From: Verrucomicrobiales bacterium
GTDB taxonomy: Bacteria; Verrucomicrobiota; Verrucomicrobiia; Limisphaerales; UBA1100
Direction: 5' to 3'
NCBI GenBank assembly: GCA_003517285.1
Contig: DPAW01000207.1
Coordinates: forward strand, 2,615-7,887
DNA: 5,273 nt
Shown: positions 4,611-5,273 of the stretch, one piece after another
Layout of the letters: each line of letters begins with the position of its first letter
How positions within the stretch are numbered: the stretch's first letter is position 1
Program-made: the position numbers and the translations under genes
The notes under the pieces: generated by a model
Seen by the model: only the letters and a program-made list of their open reading frames with translations
What the model was told of the DNA's origin: nothing
The model's database searches: none

Positions 4611-5273
4611 ATGCGTTTCCTCCTGTTGTTTGTTGCCGGCACCGTCTTTGCCGAGCGCGTACCATGGGAGGCTTCAAAAATCCACGGCACACCGGAACCG
4701 ACTCCGTTATTCCAACTGGAGCGCGCATTTCCAAAGCTGAATTTCAAAGATCCCGTGGAGCTCACGTGGGCGTCGGAGTTCAAACGGTTCATGCTCGTGG
4801 AGCTGGGCACCAAAGTGCATCTCTTCGCCAATGATCCGAAGGTGACTGACACTACGGTGTTGCTCGATTTAAAAGCCGCCAAGCCGGAGGCTACGCGAGT
4901 GTACAGCTTCACGTTACATCCGCAGTTCGTTAAGAACCGTCGGGCTTACATGGTTTATAATTATCAAATAGACGAGGACAAGAGAGGTGGCACGCGTGTT
5001 TCAGAGTTACAGATCACCAGAGAGCTCAAGGCCGATCTATCCACCGAACGGGAGATCATCACCTGGGTCGGTGGCGGCCATAACGGCTGCAGTCTGCGCT
5101 TCGGTCCGGACGGCATGCTGTACATTTCCACCGGTGACGCTACCGCGCCCAGCCCGCCTGACGGCCTGAAAACCGGCCAGGACATTAGCGATTTGCTCGG
5201 CGGCATTTTGCGCATTGATGTGGATGCTCGAGACAAAGGCCTCGCATATCGCATTCCGCCGGATAATCCCTTT
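4611..5273 (+). CDS. Secreted PQQ-dependent glucose/sorbosone dehydrogenase-like protein, N-terminal part
   Basis: The frame starts at ATG 4611 and is still open at the right edge after 221 codons. MRFLLLFVAGTVFA followed by ER is a short signal peptide with an A-x-A-like cleavage site (VFA, after residue 14), so the protein should act in the periplasm or outside. The body follows the GSDH (PF07995) propeller: DPVELTWASEF (47-57), FTLHPQFVKNRRAYMVYNY (100-118), then GGGHNGCSLRFGPDGMLYIS (154-173) and TGD. H157 corresponds to the catalytic His of soluble glucose dehydrogenase. DLLGGILRIDVD (194-205) and YRIPPDNPF (213-221) follow in the expected order. Family members oxidise sugars with PQQ, and Ca is usually bound further on, beyond the window. 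In related phyla such proteins often carry an added cytochrome c domain, which cannot be checked here. The RBS is weak (TTAGG at 4599-4603 at best). Its start lies 113 bases from the divergent oxidoreductase start. Confidence 0.9.
   Translation, partial: MRFLLLFVAGTVFAERVPWEASKIHGTPEPTPLFQLERAFPKLNFKDPVELTWASEFKRFMLVELGTKVHLFANDPKVTDTTVLLDLKAAKPEATRVYSFTLHPQFVKNRRAYMVYNYQIDEDKRGGTRVSELQITRELKADLSTEREIITWVGGGHNGCSLRFGPDGMLYISTGDATAPSPPDGLKTGQDISDLLGGILRIDVDARDKGLAYRIPPDNPF

Noticed and set aside
1..5273. CRISPR array, tRNA, rRNA, insertion sequence or defence system
   Set aside because: I looked for regular spaced repeats, tRNA-like arms, transposase motifs and terminal inverted repeats and saw none; the only tandem repeat is the two-unit coding repeat at 271-360.

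Overview
The window looks like bacterial chromosome from the Verrucomicrobiota/Planctomycetota sphere. This is an inference from gene content: an exported beta-propeller lactonase, a Gfo/Idh/MocA oxidoreductase of the 'HGGSHPH / GICAHQS' type, a secreted PQQ-type sugar dehydrogenase, and weak Shine-Dalgarno sites. No rRNA or marker gene is present to prove it. Most of the DNA is GC-rich (hand-counted 60-base samples in the lactonase, decarboxylase and oxidoreductase genes run about 65-68%). One gene at 2803-3258 is clearly AT-richer.

Layout from left to right: (1) A partial minus-strand gene (383 down to the left edge) encodes a Pro/Ala-rich tail with 15-residue repeats, then the start of an unidentified folded domain. 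(2) A 169-bp divergent intergenic region. (3) A plus-strand operon of three tightly packed genes: an exported seven-bladed propeller lactonase (553-1632), then the two subunits of a thiamine-diphosphate 2-oxoacid decarboxylase resembling sulfopyruvate decarboxylase ComD/ComE (1634-2122 and 2119-2718, ATGA overlap). (4) A self-contained low-GC unit with a possible promoter, strong RBS, a small DUF5684-like membrane protein (2803-3258) and a rho-independent terminator (3279-3302). (5) A convergent minus-strand Gfo/Idh/MocA oxidoreductase (4497-3385). (6) An AT-rich 113-bp divergent regulatory region containing dyads and overlapping -10-like hexamers on both strands. (7) The first 221 codons of a secreted PQQ-dependent glucose/sorbosone dehydrogenase-like protein (4611 to the right edge).

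Working together: the lactonase, the NAD(P)-type sugar oxidoreductase and the PQQ sugar dehydrogenase all fit oxidation of carbohydrates or related polyols. The decarboxylase pair would act on a 2-oxoacid made downstream, possibly sulfopyruvate or phosphonopyruvate. That a single pathway links them is speculative, because only the lactonase and the decarboxylase share a transcript. No CRISPR array, tRNA, rRNA, transposase or obvious defence system is visible. The points most worth following are the lactonase/ComDE-like operon, the Gfo-family protein that lacks the usual EKP lysine, and the compositional outlier gene with its own signals.
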